DNA from: an uncultured Anaerolineaceae bacterium
GTDB lineage: Bacteria; Chloroflexota; Anaerolineae; Anaerolineales; Anaerolineaceae
Assembly: GCA_927443345.1 (NCBI GenBank)
Contig: CAKMKJ010000002.1
Location: 62,001-126,000 of the forward strand
DNA: 64,000 nucleotides
Reading direction: 5' to 3'
Made by a program: the position numbers and the translations under genes. Below the pieces are notes generated by a model that searched no databases, was not told where the DNA came from, and worked only from the letters and a program-made list of their open reading frames with translations. The number at the start of each line of letters is the position of its first letter. Position 1 is the first letter of the stretch. Positions 16,282-25,118 of this stretch are shown in pieces.

Positions 16282-19200
16282 ATTTGACCATATCCTCGCT
16301 GATTTCATCCAGTCTCAGGCTGATCACCTGACTGGCAGAGTCACGCCCCATGGTGACACCATAAATGACATCAGCCACCTGCACAGTATTTCGGTTGTGT
16401 GTAATAAGAATAAACTGAATGTCTTGACTTAGTTCTTTTAGCAATTCAGTGAAGCGTCCCACATTTGCTTCATCCAATGCTGCATCCACTTCATCCATCA
16501 CACAGAACGGGGTTGGCGAAACTTTTAGCAATGAAAATATCAATGCCACAGCCGTCAGCGACCGTTCACCACCTGAAAGCAGCGAGAGCCCCTGTTCTCT
16601 ACGACCGGGAAGTTTAGCTTCGATATCGATCCCTGTTTCAGTAGGATTTTCATCATCGGTAAGGATCAACCTCGCCGTTCCACCACCAAATAAACGCGTA
16701 AACATCACCTTGAATTCTGCAGCTACAGCATTAAAAGTTTTTCTAAATTCTGTGCGCATCAGATCATCGAGTTCACTGATGATCTGGCGTAAATCTTCAT
16801 CTGCTTTTCTCAAGTCTGCCATTTGATTGGTTAAGTAATCAAACCGTTCTTTGACTTCGTTGTACTCCAATTTGGCATCTGGATTAATGGCGCCCATGCG
16901 TCGCATCAATGCTCTTTGACGGTTGATTGAGTCTTCCAAGCCTTGTGGAATCTCAGAAAGATTATTTAATTGATTTACACCTTCAAGCGGTAGCGGTGTT
17001 GGACCAGTGACGTCTGCATTGTATTCCAACTGTACCAGGCCAAAATCTTCCTCAATTTTTCGTCGAAGGTTTTCCAAACTCTCAACTATTCGGGCAACTT
17101 CAAGTTGAGATTGTGTGCTGCTTCGTTCAGCGTTGGTTTCGGCTTGCTGAGCAAACGTATAGTCATCCTGTAGTTTGGAGTAATGAGTTTCAACTTCTGC
17201 AAGTTCTTTTTCAGCAGGATCAATCTTCACTTGCAATTTTGCAATCGCCTCGTTAAGTTCCAGCTCTTGTTTTTGTAATATAACCTTCTGCTTTTCCGAA
17301 TCAGCCAATTGGCTGGCAGTTACTCCCAATCTTAGGTTGATATTTTCAACACTGGATTGATTTTGCTTTACGGTTTGTGAGTATTCAGCCTGGCGTCTTT
17401 CAGCATCAGCCACACCGCGAGAAACAACAGCGACTGATGTATTCCAATGCACAACCTGCGTTTGGAATTCTTCAAGTGAAACGCCCCTGAGTTGCTGGTT
17501 CACATCACGGATGACTTCAGTCTGTTCGCTAATTTTTTCTGTTCCTGAACTGATTTGTTTATCTATATCAGCTAGTTCAATCGTGGTTTTTTTAATGTCG
17601 TCATTAATCGCAACAAGTTGCGATTGCTGCCACTCGTTTTTCTGGTTTTGTTGATCAAACCCTCTGGCTGCAGCTTGATAGGTTCGCTCACATGCCTCAA
17701 CTTCTTGCCTTGAGGTGCGCAAACCCTGGTCTTCTTTTTGACGAGTTGCCCGCAAGTTTTGAATGGCTTCTTTCAGTTTGCCGAATTTACTCTCATGCTC
17801 ATCAAGAGCGCCTTCAACATTTTCGATCCTATCCATCAACTCACGTCGTTGACGTGGACGTCCAACCAGGCTGGCCCGTTTATCTTTGCCTGCAATGATT
17901 ACGCCAGAACCCAGGAATACTTCACCCTTGAGCGTCACAATGCGCCCAGATTGCGGGATGGATTCCAACAATCGCTTGGCAGCTCCGCGGTTTTTAACCA
18001 CCAGCACTTGCCCGAGTAAGACTGATAGCATCGGTTTGAGTTCTTTACTGCCACCCACCAGGTCGGCGGCAACCCCCAACACATCCTGTTCTTTTATTTC
18101 TTTTATCTTTTCAATGGATCTTGCCCATGCAGTCGGAACCAGAATCGCACGTCCGTTTGTGTCGAGGTCGAGATAATCAAGCGCTTCATCGGGGTCTGTT
18201 GCAGCATCCATCAAAATGGCATCCAATTGATCGCCTAACACAGATCCAATAGCCGTTTCTAGTTCTGCTGGCACTTCAAGCAATGAGCTGATGGCTTTGA
18301 ATTGACCTTTTAACTTGCCCGCTTTAGCCGCCTGGATCAAATTCTTCGCGCCTTCAGCCAAACCCGTCAGCGCATTTTCTGCCTGATCCAAAACATCCAG
18401 TTGAGCCTTTAATCGCGAGTGTTCAGACTCAAGACGATTCAATTCTTGAAAATATTGTTTCTCTTCTTCTTCTTTCTTATGCAATTCATCAATATGCTTT
18501 GCAGAAGTCAACTGTAATTCTTCATAAGTTAATTGTGCTGCTTCAAGATTCTTTTGGGCGTCTTCTTTTTGCTTTGAAACTTCAGCGAAAGCTGATGCAC
18601 TATTTTTAATGTTGGTGGTTAACGTAAACTGAGTATTCGATTGTGATTCCATGCGGCTTGTAAGCTCACGCTGATGTGCTTTTAGCTGCACTTGTTTGGA
18701 TTCAGATTCAGACAATAGTCTGCGAGCCTGTCTGAGTTGATCATCAATCTTCTCTCGCTCTTTTTGCCGGACATCTAATTGAGTTTGTGCGATCTTTAAT
18801 TGTTCTTGGGCTTCTATCAAATCACCTTGAAGCCTCGTTTTTTCTTCAATAAGTGATTCAAGTTTTTCTTTTTGAACCACAGATTGTTCTTCATTATTGT
18901 TGAGATCGTTCCTTAAGCTTACTTCTTGATCTCTAAGAGAACGAAAACGCTCGTCTAAAACAGCCAGGTCGCGGCTGATTTTCTCACGCCCTGAATGAAT
19001 TCCAGCGGATTCAGTGTGCCACAGGTTTAGTTCTTCACGTAATTGCATTAATCTGGTGCGTGCCGTTTGAACATTGGTATCGATATCAAGACGTTTTTGG
19101 CGCGCAGATTTTACTTTCTCTTCATGATTACGCAAAATCTCTTTGGAACGCACCAGATCTTTTTGTGTGTTCTGCCAATGATAGCCATACCAATCTCTTA

Positions 19201-19882
19201 GCAGCACCTGAAGGTCTGCCTGAACATGGTCATATTCCTCAGCGCGCTTGGCCTGTCGTTCAAGGCTCCGTAAACGTGGTTCTAACTCAGAGAGGATATC
19301 TTGAACGCGCTCAAGGTTTCGCCGGGTTGAATCTAATCGAGTTAAAGATTCTTCACGTCTTGATCGAAAAAGCCCGATACCTGCAGCTTCTTCAAAGAAT
19401 TTTCGCCGTTCTTCAGGCCGCAATGAAAGTGCAGCATCAACCAAGCCTTGTCCGATGATGGTATAGGTTCGTTCAGCAAGACCTGATTGAGCCAGAAGCT
19501 CAGAAACATCCCTTAGGCGCACACGCTGTTTATTCAGCAGGTATTCATTATCGCCATCACGGGTTGCTCGACGGGCTACTGAAACTTCAGAGTAATCAAT
19601 GGGCAGCCAGCCTTCTTCATTGTCAAAAGTAATGGAAGCAGATGCCATTCCTGCACGCGGACGTTGGTCTGATCCCGCAAAAATCATATCATCGGTTCTT
19701 TTTCCGCGTAAAAGCGTATACGATTGTTCTCCTAAAACCCAGCGTAACGCGTCTGAAATGTTTGATTTTCCTGATCCGTTAGGTCCAACAATGGCAGTGA
19801 TGTTGCCAGGGAATTCAAACATAACCCGGCTGGCGAAAGTTTTGTACCCATGTAGTTCAAGTGCTTTTAATCGCGGCTTCAT
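16280..19882 (-). CDS. smc: Chromosome segregation ATPase SMC
   Basis: SMC forms the ring-shaped condensin that compacts and segregates chromosomes with ScpA and ScpB. The 1200-residue protein has the N-terminal Walker A (GPNGSGKSNISDALRWVLGE), long coiled coils, a hinge at about residues 515-650 (FKAISSLLEVPAELETAIGS, LVGRPRQRRELMDR at its end), and the C-terminal signature LLSGGERSLTAVALIFSLL with Walker B FCVMDEVDAALDE. Its ATG overlaps the rnc stop codon by one base (TAATG), so translation is coupled to rnc. Its partner gene scpA is 2 kb away on the other strand. Confidence 0.97.
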   Translation of the reverse strand: MKPRLKALELHGYKTFASRVMFEFPGNITAIVGPNGSGKSNISDALRWVLGEQSYTLLRGKRTDDMIFAGSDQRPRAGMASASITFDNEEGWLPIDYSEVSVARRATRDGDNEYLLNKQRVRLRDVSELLAQSGLAERTYTIIGQGLVDAALSLRPEERRKFFEEAAGIGLFRSRREESLTRLDSTRRNLERVQDILSELEPRLRSLERQAKRAEEYDHVQADLQVLLRDWYGYHWQNTQKDLVRSKEILRNHEEKVKSARQKRLDIDTNVQTARTRLMQLREELNLWHTESAGIHSGREKISRDLAVLDERFRSLRDQEVSLRNDLNNNEEQSVVQKEKLESLIEEKTRLQGDLIEAQEQLKIAQTQLDVRQKEREKIDDQLRQARRLLSESESKQVQLKAHQRELTSRMESQSNTQFTLTTNIKNSASAFAEVSKQKEDAQKNLEAAQLTYEELQLTSAKHIDELHKKEEEEKQYFQELNRLESEHSRLKAQLDVLDQAENALTGLAEGAKNLIQAAKAGKLKGQFKAISSLLEVPAELETAIGSVLGDQLDAILMDAATDPDEALDYLDLDTNGRAILVPTAWARSIEKIKEIKEQDVLGVAADLVGGSKELKPMLSVLLGQVLVVKNRGAAKRLLESIPQSGRIVTLKGEVFLGSGVIIAGKDKRASLVGRPRQRRELMDRIENVEGALDEHESKFGKLKEAIQNLRATRQKEDQGLRTSRQEVEACERTYQAAARGFDQQNQKNEWQQSQLVAINDDIKKTTIELADIDKQISSGTEKISEQTEVIRDVNQQLRGVSLEEFQTQVVHWNTSVAVVSRGVADAERRQAEYSQTVKQNQSSVENINLRLGVTASQLADSEKQKVILQKQELELNEAIAKLQVKIDPAEKELAEVETHYSKLQDDYTFAQQAETNAERSSTQSQLEVARIVESLENLRRKIEEDFGLVQLEYNADVTGPTPLPLEGVNQLNNLSEIPQGLEDSINRQRALMRRMGAINPDAKLEYNEVKERFDYLTNQMADLRKADEDLRQIISELDDLMRTEFRKTFNAVAAEFKVMFTRLFGGGTARLILTDDENPTETGIDIEAKLPGRREQGLSLLSGGERSLTAVALIFSLLKVSPTPFCVMDEVDAALDEANVGRFTELLKELSQDIQFILITHNRNTVQVADVIYGVTMGRDSASQVISLRLDEISEDMVK

Positions 19883-20628
19883 TAATTCTTTTCCGATTTA
19901 TGGGGGATGTGTTCTGTTAATCCTAATCTTTCAAGTGCATTTATCGCAGCTTGTTTGGTGGCGGCTTGTTTGCTAAACCCTATTCCTCCGCCGTTGACCT
20001 TTCCATTTATGATGACATCCACTTCAAATAGTTTTGAATGATCAGGTCCTGAGGCATTCCGGGTCAAATATTGAGGCGCTTGATACCCCTTGCCTTGTGC
20101 CCATTCTTGAAGTTTGCTTTTTGGATCTTCATCCTTATGGTTTTCGAGGATGTCTTCTGAAGCGGTAATCAACATGGGACCAATAAACTTCATCACACCA
20201 TCAATGCCTTGTTCGAGATAAATGGCGCCAATGACAGCTTCAAATGTATCGCACAATAAACCTGAGCGGTCATTTCCACCTGCCTGTAATTCACCCCGCC
20301 CCAACCGCATGGCTTTGCCCAGATCAATCATGCGTGCAAAATCAGCTAATTGAGCCGTGTGGACCAAGGCTGAGCGCATTCGGGTTAGGTCACCTTCTGG
20401 CATTTCTGGATAGCGGTTATATAGCCATGCACCCACAATGAAATCAAGCACCGCGTCACCAAGAAACTCAAGTCGCTCGTTGTCTTCAAGTGCTTCGGCA
20501 TGTTCATTTAGGTAAGATCGATGGGTAAGTGCGCGGCTTAAAAGTAGGAGGTTTCCGAATCCTTTTAATACCCTGTTGGCAAATTCTTGCGGTGATTCAG
20601 AAACCGAGTTGGAATTTGGAAGATTCAA
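19882..20628 (-). CDS. rnc: Ribonuclease III
   Basis: RNase III cleaves double-stranded RNA during rRNA and mRNA maturation. The 248-residue protein has the catalytic signature NERLEFLGDAVLDFIVG, the second acidic site CDTFEAVIGAIYLEQG, and a C-terminal double-stranded RNA-binding domain (PKSKLQEWAQ to AATKQAAINALERLG). The start is a TTG at 20628 with GGGAG 6 nt upstream; no ATG fits better. It is translationally coupled to smc, an order common in bacteria. Confidence 0.95.
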   Translation of the reverse strand: MNLPNSNSVSESPQEFANRVLKGFGNLLLLSRALTHRSYLNEHAEALEDNERLEFLGDAVLDFIVGAWLYNRYPEMPEGDLTRMRSALVHTAQLADFARMIDLGKAMRLGRGELQAGGNDRSGLLCDTFEAVIGAIYLEQGIDGVMKFIGPMLITASEDILENHKDEDPKSKLQEWAQGKGYQAPQYLTRNASGPDHSKLFEVDVIINGKVNGGGIGFSKQAATKQAAINALERLGLTEHIPHKSEKN

Positions 20629-20695
20629 TGATTACTCCCGGAAGAAGGAGAGCGCCAACCACCCTGCCAGAGTGGTTCGCGTTCACATTATTCCA

Positions 20696-21808
20696 TTATG
20701 ATAAGATAGTTGATTTATACCCCGAACCTGTTATTATCGCAACTACGGGAGTCTTAAAATCTTTGATGTTTTGTTTGATCGCAGCCCACACCAATGCGGA
20801 TGTGGGTTCCATATAAAATCCTTGTTTAGCCGATTCCTTCCATGAATCCAATAATAAACCTTCCTCAATGGCAACCATTTCACCCCTTCCAGTTATCATT
20901 CTTTCTAAAATTGAACTACCCCTGGCTGGTTGAGAAACCTTCACTCCTTCTGCCGCTGTCTCACTTAACTTCACTTCAGATATTTGCCTTGTGCTATTTG
21001 AATATGCAGATACTACGGGGGCACATCCACAGGATTGCACGCCAAGATAATACGGCTCATGTGGAATACGCCCCGCTTTATTCATGCTCTCAAATCCGCG
21101 CATGATCCCGTAGAGCAATCCGCCATGCCCTACCGGTGCAATCAAAGTCTCTGGTACCTTTCCAAGTTGTTCAACTATTTCATATGCAATCGTGGCAATA
21201 CCGGTTAGCCCAAAGGGCATCCAGGCATGGCTCGCATAAACAGCGCCTGCATTTGCAGCCTTCAAAACAGCTTTGGCAGCCTCCCTTCGCGGACCAGGCA
21301 CTTGAATCAACTCAGCACCATAGCGTTCTATTTGCATTCGTTTTGGGCCGGAAGCCGATTCCGGCACGTAGACCCGTGCATTTATCCCCGCTCTGGCACA
21401 GTAGCCGGCAAACGAAGCACCTGCATTACCTGATGAATCTTCAACAGCAAATCTAACGCCTCTTGAGTTCAAAAAACTCACCAATACGGCTGAACCCCTG
21501 TCTTTATACGAGCCTGTGGGATTGTGACTTTCCATTTTACAAAAGATTTCATTCCCATTGATTGTAGTGGAGAGCAATGGAGTATTTCCTTCTCCGAGCG
21601 TGACTAAACCGAAATCCTGTACAAGTCCAAATAATCGGGTGTATTTCGTCATCCCATAAGTTGAGTGGTCGATCAAGTCATCTGAATAAGCAGGAAATTC
21701 AGCGTAATCGAACGAACCACCGCATTCACATTGAAAAGGAGTCTGGTCATTAGGAAAAATTTTATGGCACTTCGAGCATGCAATAATCGTCATTATCTGT
21801 CCATTCAT
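20696..21808 (-). CDS. thrC: Threonine synthase-like PLP-dependent enzyme
   Basis: The 370-residue protein begins with a small zinc ribbon (Cys11, Cys14, Cys27, Cys29), as in many archaeal and bacterial threonine synthases, and continues with the fold-type II PLP core. The PLP lysine is Lys102 in NPTGSYKDRGS. The SSGNAG loop and the phosphate-binding glycine-rich loop APVGHGG follow. Threonine synthase converts O-phosphohomoserine to threonine. Related enzymes such as threonine deaminase or cysteate synthase cannot be fully excluded. ATG 21808 and ATG 21793 are both possible starts; neither has a strong ribosome-binding site. Confidence 0.82.
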   Translation of the reverse strand: MNGQIMTIIACSKCHKIFPNDQTPFQCECGGSFDYAEFPAYSDDLIDHSTYGMTKYTRLFGLVQDFGLVTLGEGNTPLLSTTINGNEIFCKMESHNPTGSYKDRGSAVLVSFLNSRGVRFAVEDSSGNAGASFAGYCARAGINARVYVPESASGPKRMQIERYGAELIQVPGPRREAAKAVLKAANAGAVYASHAWMPFGLTGIATIAYEIVEQLGKVPETLIAPVGHGGLLYGIMRGFESMNKAGRIPHEPYYLGVQSCGCAPVVSAYSNSTRQISEVKLSETAAEGVKVSQPARGSSILERMITGRGEMVAIEEGLLLDSWKESAKQGFYMEPTSALVWAAIKQNIKDFKTPVVAIITGSGYKSTILS

Positions 21809-21829
21809 GAATTCAGGTTTGCATAAATA

Positions 21830-21835
21830 ATTATA
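21830..21835 (-). promoter_or_regulatory. -10 element of the thrC-like gene
   Basis: TATAAT on the minus strand predicts a start near 21823 and a very short leader of about 15 nt before ATG 21808. It faces the scpA promoter 50 bp away. Confidence 0.5.
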
Positions 21836-21881
21836 GCGCGAGATGAAAATTCCTAAAAAATGTGGCCTGCCATGGTGATTC

Positions 21882-21890
21882 TGCTATAAT
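21882..21890 (+). promoter_or_regulatory. Extended -10 promoter of scpA, predicted leaderless start
   Basis: TGcTATAAT ends 6 nt before the GTG start codon at 21897. Transcription is expected to begin at the GTG itself, leaving no room for a ribosome-binding site. Confidence 0.65.
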
Positions 21891-21896
21891 AACCGC

Positions 21897-22685
21897 GTGG
21901 ATTTTCAAATTGCAAGTCACCAGTCCGATGCATATCAGATCAATACCGAGGTCTATTCAGGCCCACTTGATCTTTTGCTGCAGCTTATCGAACGTGCTGA
22001 ATTAGATATCACCCGGTTGGCACTAGCCCAGGTAACTGACCAATTTCTCGACTATCTCCATCACCTTGAAGAACAGAATGCAGCCGAGGTCTCGGCATTT
22101 TTAGTGATCGCTGCCAGATTAGTTCAAATCAAGTCATCCGCACTGTTGCCCAGACCCTCTCTCCCTGGCATTCAATTTGAAGAAGACCCCGGTGAAGCTT
22201 TAGCCCGCCAATTAATCATCTATAAACGTTTCAAGGAACTCTCAGGTTTTCTGGATGAACGGGAAGTCAAGAAATTACATACTTATCTGCGCATGGATAC
22301 CACCCCGCGCACTCAGATTGCAACCAAACTGGATTTAAGTGATTTGACTTTGGAAAATTTGGTTCAGGTTGCCAGAGAAATCTTCCGCGACGCTAATAAC
22401 CTACCTCCACTGAGTGAAGTTGTGTCGTTTCCACGTATCACCATTCGCGACAAAATCAAAGTCATTTTAGACCGGTTGCAAAAAGATGGCGGTATATCTT
22501 TTTCTAAATTGATAGGCAAAAAAAACAATCGCGTTGAAATTGTCGTTACTTTTTTGGCGATGCTCGAACTTGTCAAACGCCACATTGTTGGCGCAACACA
22601 AGAAACGCTTTTCGGCGATATTGGCCTTATTTCTGAAGGTGAAATCGCCTCGCTTGACGACCAGGATCTCGAGTTTGTTGAGTAA
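21897..22685 (+). CDS. scpA: Segregation and condensation protein A
   Basis: ScpA is the kleisin that bridges SMC heads. The 262-residue protein has the N-terminal SMC-neck-binding region (YSGPLDLLLQLIERAELDI), the central helical part with FLVIAARLVQIKSSALLP, and a C-terminal winged-helix region (TFLAMLELVKR). The GTG at 21897 directly follows a perfect extended -10 box, so the message is probably leaderless. No scpB gene follows; a terminator closes the gene. Confidence 0.93.
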   Translation: MDFQIASHQSDAYQINTEVYSGPLDLLLQLIERAELDITRLALAQVTDQFLDYLHHLEEQNAAEVSAFLVIAARLVQIKSSALLPRPSLPGIQFEEDPGEALARQLIIYKRFKELSGFLDEREVKKLHTYLRMDTTPRTQIATKLDLSDLTLENLVQVAREIFRDANNLPPLSEVVSFPRITIRDKIKVILDRLQKDGGISFSKLIGKKNNRVEIVVTFLAMLELVKRHIVGATQETLFGDIGLISEGEIASLDDQDLEFVE

Positions 22686-22703
22686 TTAATTTTTTGAACA
22701 ACT

Positions 22704-22747
22704 AAAAATCCCCAGAAGAGGCAAATACTCATTCTGGGGATTTTTTT
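22704..22747 (+). terminator. Terminator after scpA, shared with the convergent gene
   Basis: AAAAATCCCCAGAA pairs with TTCTGGGGATTTT across 14 bp with a 14-nt loop and a run of T. The A-run on the other side lets it work for the minus-strand gene ending at 22764. Confidence 0.9.
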
Positions 22748-22763
22748 ATAGTAGATAAACGCG

Positions 22764-23312
22764 TTATTCAGCAACACTCTCATCATTTGAATAAAGGTTA
22801 TAGGGTAATTTATTCCCCACCCAGACCGCCATTAAACTGATATTGTCATCAGATTCATTAAGCTCAGGCTGCGCTGATTGTAAGGTTTTAATCAAGGATT
22901 CAAAATTATCGGTTTTAGGCCAATCAATTTGAAAACCTGGCAGCAGGCTACGGTCACTTTCAAGCGGTTGCAAGGTCCATCCTCTTTCTGTCAACAAGCT
23001 GTGCATGGCAGATTTTAATTTTGGATGAAGGTTGCACCAGCATTCCATGACGGTAGCCGAAAACTCATGCGACCGCTCAAATAATGATGGACTGTTTTTT
23101 ATTTTTATGGAAAGAGGAGCCTGACCACTGTTCCTAAATCCGGGAACATTCACATTTTTTGAAAACATTTTTAATATCAATTGTTTCTGCATTGGTGTGC
23201 ATTGATCTAGAGCAGAAAACACTTCATGCAGCACAACCAGCCGATAATCTTCTCGCATGAATTCATTGACCGCATGGAATGGCAATACTTGAATTTTCTT
23301 TTCATCACTCAT
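22764..23312 (-). CDS. Conserved-looking hypothetical protein
   Basis: This 182-residue soluble protein is not recognised. It is mildly basic to neutral, mostly helical in the first half (VNEFMREDYRLVVLHEVFSALD, partly quoted) and ends with an acidic tail. It has a tryptophan- and cysteine-containing stretch MECWCNLHPKLK around the middle and no membrane segment. It lies 14 nt after an aldo/keto reductase gene on the same strand and ends at a shared terminator, so the two form a small operon. Coding appears real from the clean operon spacing and the GGAAAG ribosome-binding site before the start. Confidence 0.7.
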   Translation of the reverse strand: MSDEKKIQVLPFHAVNEFMREDYRLVVLHEVFSALDQCTPMQKQLILKMFSKNVNVPGFRNSGQAPLSIKIKNSPSLFERSHEFSATVMECWCNLHPKLKSAMHSLLTERGWTLQPLESDRSLLPGFQIDWPKTDNFESLIKTLQSAQPELNESDDNISLMAVWVGNKLPYNLYSNDESVAE

Positions 23313-23326
23313 AATTTTCTTTCCTG

Positions 23327-24280
23327 TCAGTTTCGAGAAATTATCTTGCTAACCAAATCACTGGATTCATCCAATTTTTGAACTTCAACTTCTGTTAAAT
23401 GCCAACCTACAGCACCAGCATTTTGTTCAACCTGATTAATGTTCTTTGCTCCAGGTATGGCTAATGTTCCCTTGCAGATAACCCAATTTAGTGCCACTTG
23501 TGAAGCAGTTTTGCCATCGTGGTCCAAACCTATGCTTTTCATCAACTTAATCAAAGGCTGAATGGCTTCAAGCAATGCACGGTTATAATGTGCTGCGCGC
23601 GTCCCCTTGGGCGGATTATCTGGTGTATATTTACCGCTCAAGATACCCATTGCGAGTGGACTATACGCAATGACCTTTATTCCATTCGCCTTGCAGTAAT
23701 CCAAAAGCCCATCTTTTTCAATGCGCCGTTCGAGCAGATGGTATTCCACCTGGTTTGAAACCAACGGGATTCCCTTCTTTTGAAGTGCTTCCACTGATCG
23801 CTTGGTGAGTTCAAGATTGTAATTTGAAACGCCAACCGCAGAGATCAATCCTTCTTCATAAACTTCAGACATTTGTTGCATCCAGCGCTCAACACTCACA
23901 GGAGGCAGCGGCCAGTGCATTTGGTATAGATCGACCTTTTTCAGCCCTAAACGCTTTAAACTGGCTGCCAGGGTCTTCCTTAAGGCGTCTTTTGATAGTC
24001 GCCATGGGTAAGGCATAATTTTCGTAGCAATCAATACTTTTTCATTCACAGATGGCAATAGCTGCCCGATAAATTTTTCTGATTTTCCCTGGCCGTAGAC
24101 TTCAGCCGTGTCAAAAAAACGGATGCCATTATCAATGGCGGCATGGAAGGTTTCTTCAACTTCATTGGCGGAATATTTGTTGCCATAACCCCAGACCAAT
24201 CGGTCTCCCCAGGCCCACGTGCCGATTCCAAGTTCAACTCCGTCTAAAACCGCTGGTTGTGGCGTTGCTTGTTTATCCAT
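23327..24280 (-). CDS. Aldo/keto reductase
   Basis: The 317-residue NADPH-dependent reductase has the TIM-barrel tetrad Asp57 and Tyr62 (FFDTAEVYG), Lys87 (IATK) and His122 (YQMHW). The C-terminal cofactor motif IPGAKNINQVEQNAGA is also present. The substrate is unknown; the family reduces sugar aldehydes, methylglyoxal and other carbonyls. ATG 24280 has GGAG 6-7 nt upstream, and a minus-strand TATAAT lies at 24314-24309. Confidence 0.93.
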   Translation of the reverse strand: MDKQATPQPAVLDGVELGIGTWAWGDRLVWGYGNKYSANEVEETFHAAIDNGIRFFDTAEVYGQGKSEKFIGQLLPSVNEKVLIATKIMPYPWRLSKDALRKTLAASLKRLGLKKVDLYQMHWPLPPVSVERWMQQMSEVYEEGLISAVGVSNYNLELTKRSVEALQKKGIPLVSNQVEYHLLERRIEKDGLLDYCKANGIKVIAYSPLAMGILSGKYTPDNPPKGTRAAHYNRALLEAIQPLIKLMKSIGLDHDGKTASQVALNWVICKGTLAIPGAKNINQVEQNAGAVGWHLTEVEVQKLDESSDLVSKIISRN

Positions 24281-24308
24281 ATTATTCTCCGATTATTTCA
24301 ATTCAATG

Positions 24309-24314
24309 ATTATA
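24309..24314 (-). promoter_or_regulatory. -10 element of the aldo/keto reductase operon
   Basis: TATAAT on the minus strand gives a leader of about 20 nt that includes the GGAG ribosome-binding site. Confidence 0.5.
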
Positions 24315-24397
24315 CACATGTTTAACATTCAAAGATAAATCGCTCATAAATGAAATGGGATATAATTTATTATCAAGAAAAAATCCAGGAGGACTGT

Positions 24398-25045
24398 ATG
24401 GTAGAACACATTGAATTTGTAAACAATTACAATGACCTTTCTACGGATGAGGGTTTTCAGTACGAATTTTCTTGCAATCGATGCGAATCTGGATATAGAA
24501 CCAAGTTTAAACCTTCTGTCACAGGTAAACTGACGAATGTATTGGAATCTGCAAATTCAATCTTTGGGGGTGTATTTGGTACTGCTGCCAATATCGGTGA
24601 AAAAGTTCGATCTTCAGGCTGGCAAAAAGCAAACGATGAAGCATTTGCCGAAGCTGTCGCTGAAATAAAACCTTATTTTATACAATGTCCTCGTTGTAAC
24701 TCATGGGTGTGTCGCCAGAAATGTTGGAATGTTAAAAAAGGTCTTTGTAAATCTTGCGCTCCTGACCTTGGGGTTGAAATGGCTGCTGCTCAAGCATCCA
24801 AATCAGTCGAAGAGGTTTGGGCTCACGCTGCCATGGCAGAAGAAGATAAGAAATTGGGCACTGAATATTGGCGTGAAGGAATTACCGCCACCTGTCCAAA
24901 ATGTGAAACACCTTTGGCAGTTAATGCCAAATTCTGTCCAAATTGTGGCGAATCTTTAAAAACAAAAACGAATTGTCCTAAATGCAATGCAAAATTACTT
25001 CCAAATGCAAAATTTTGTGCTGAATGTGGACAAAAAATAGAGTAA
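24398..25045 (+). CDS. Zinc-ribbon protein of unknown function
   Basis: The start is ATG 24398, not the upstream in-frame ATG at 24350, because CAGGAGG lies 7 nt before it and TATAAT at 24361-24366 would start transcription downstream of 24350. The 215-residue product has an N-terminal CNRC pair, a middle cluster CPRCNSWVCRQKC with CKSC, and two C-terminal zinc ribbons (CPKC-CPNC and CPKC-CAEC). Such double ribbons often serve as protein- or nucleic-acid-binding tails. There is no membrane segment. It precedes mutS but is separated from it by a terminator. Confidence 0.85.
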   Translation: MVEHIEFVNNYNDLSTDEGFQYEFSCNRCESGYRTKFKPSVTGKLTNVLESANSIFGGVFGTAANIGEKVRSSGWQKANDEAFAEAVAEIKPYFIQCPRCNSWVCRQKCWNVKKGLCKSCAPDLGVEMAAAQASKSVEEVWAHAAMAEEDKKLGTEYWREGITATCPKCETPLAVNAKFCPNCGESLKTKTNCPKCNAKLLPNAKFCAECGQKIE

Positions 25046-25068
25046 GCCATTGATAATATTTCGTAACA

Positions 25069-25101
25069 GGGTTCTAGCGAAAGCCAGAACCCATATTTTT
25101 T
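25069..25101 (+). terminator. Terminator between zinc-ribbon gene and mutS
   Basis: GGGTTCT pairs with AGAACCC around an inner GC-GAAA-GC tetraloop. A T-run follows at 25095-25101. Only 17 nt separate it from the mutS ATG, so the mutS promoter must overlap or precede it. Confidence 0.75.
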
Positions 25102-25118
25102 GAGTAAATGGAATTATC

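Noticed and set aside
24350-24397. Upstream ATG for the zinc-ribbon protein
   Set aside because: It lies before the -10 box, while ATG 24398 has AGGAGG at proper distance.
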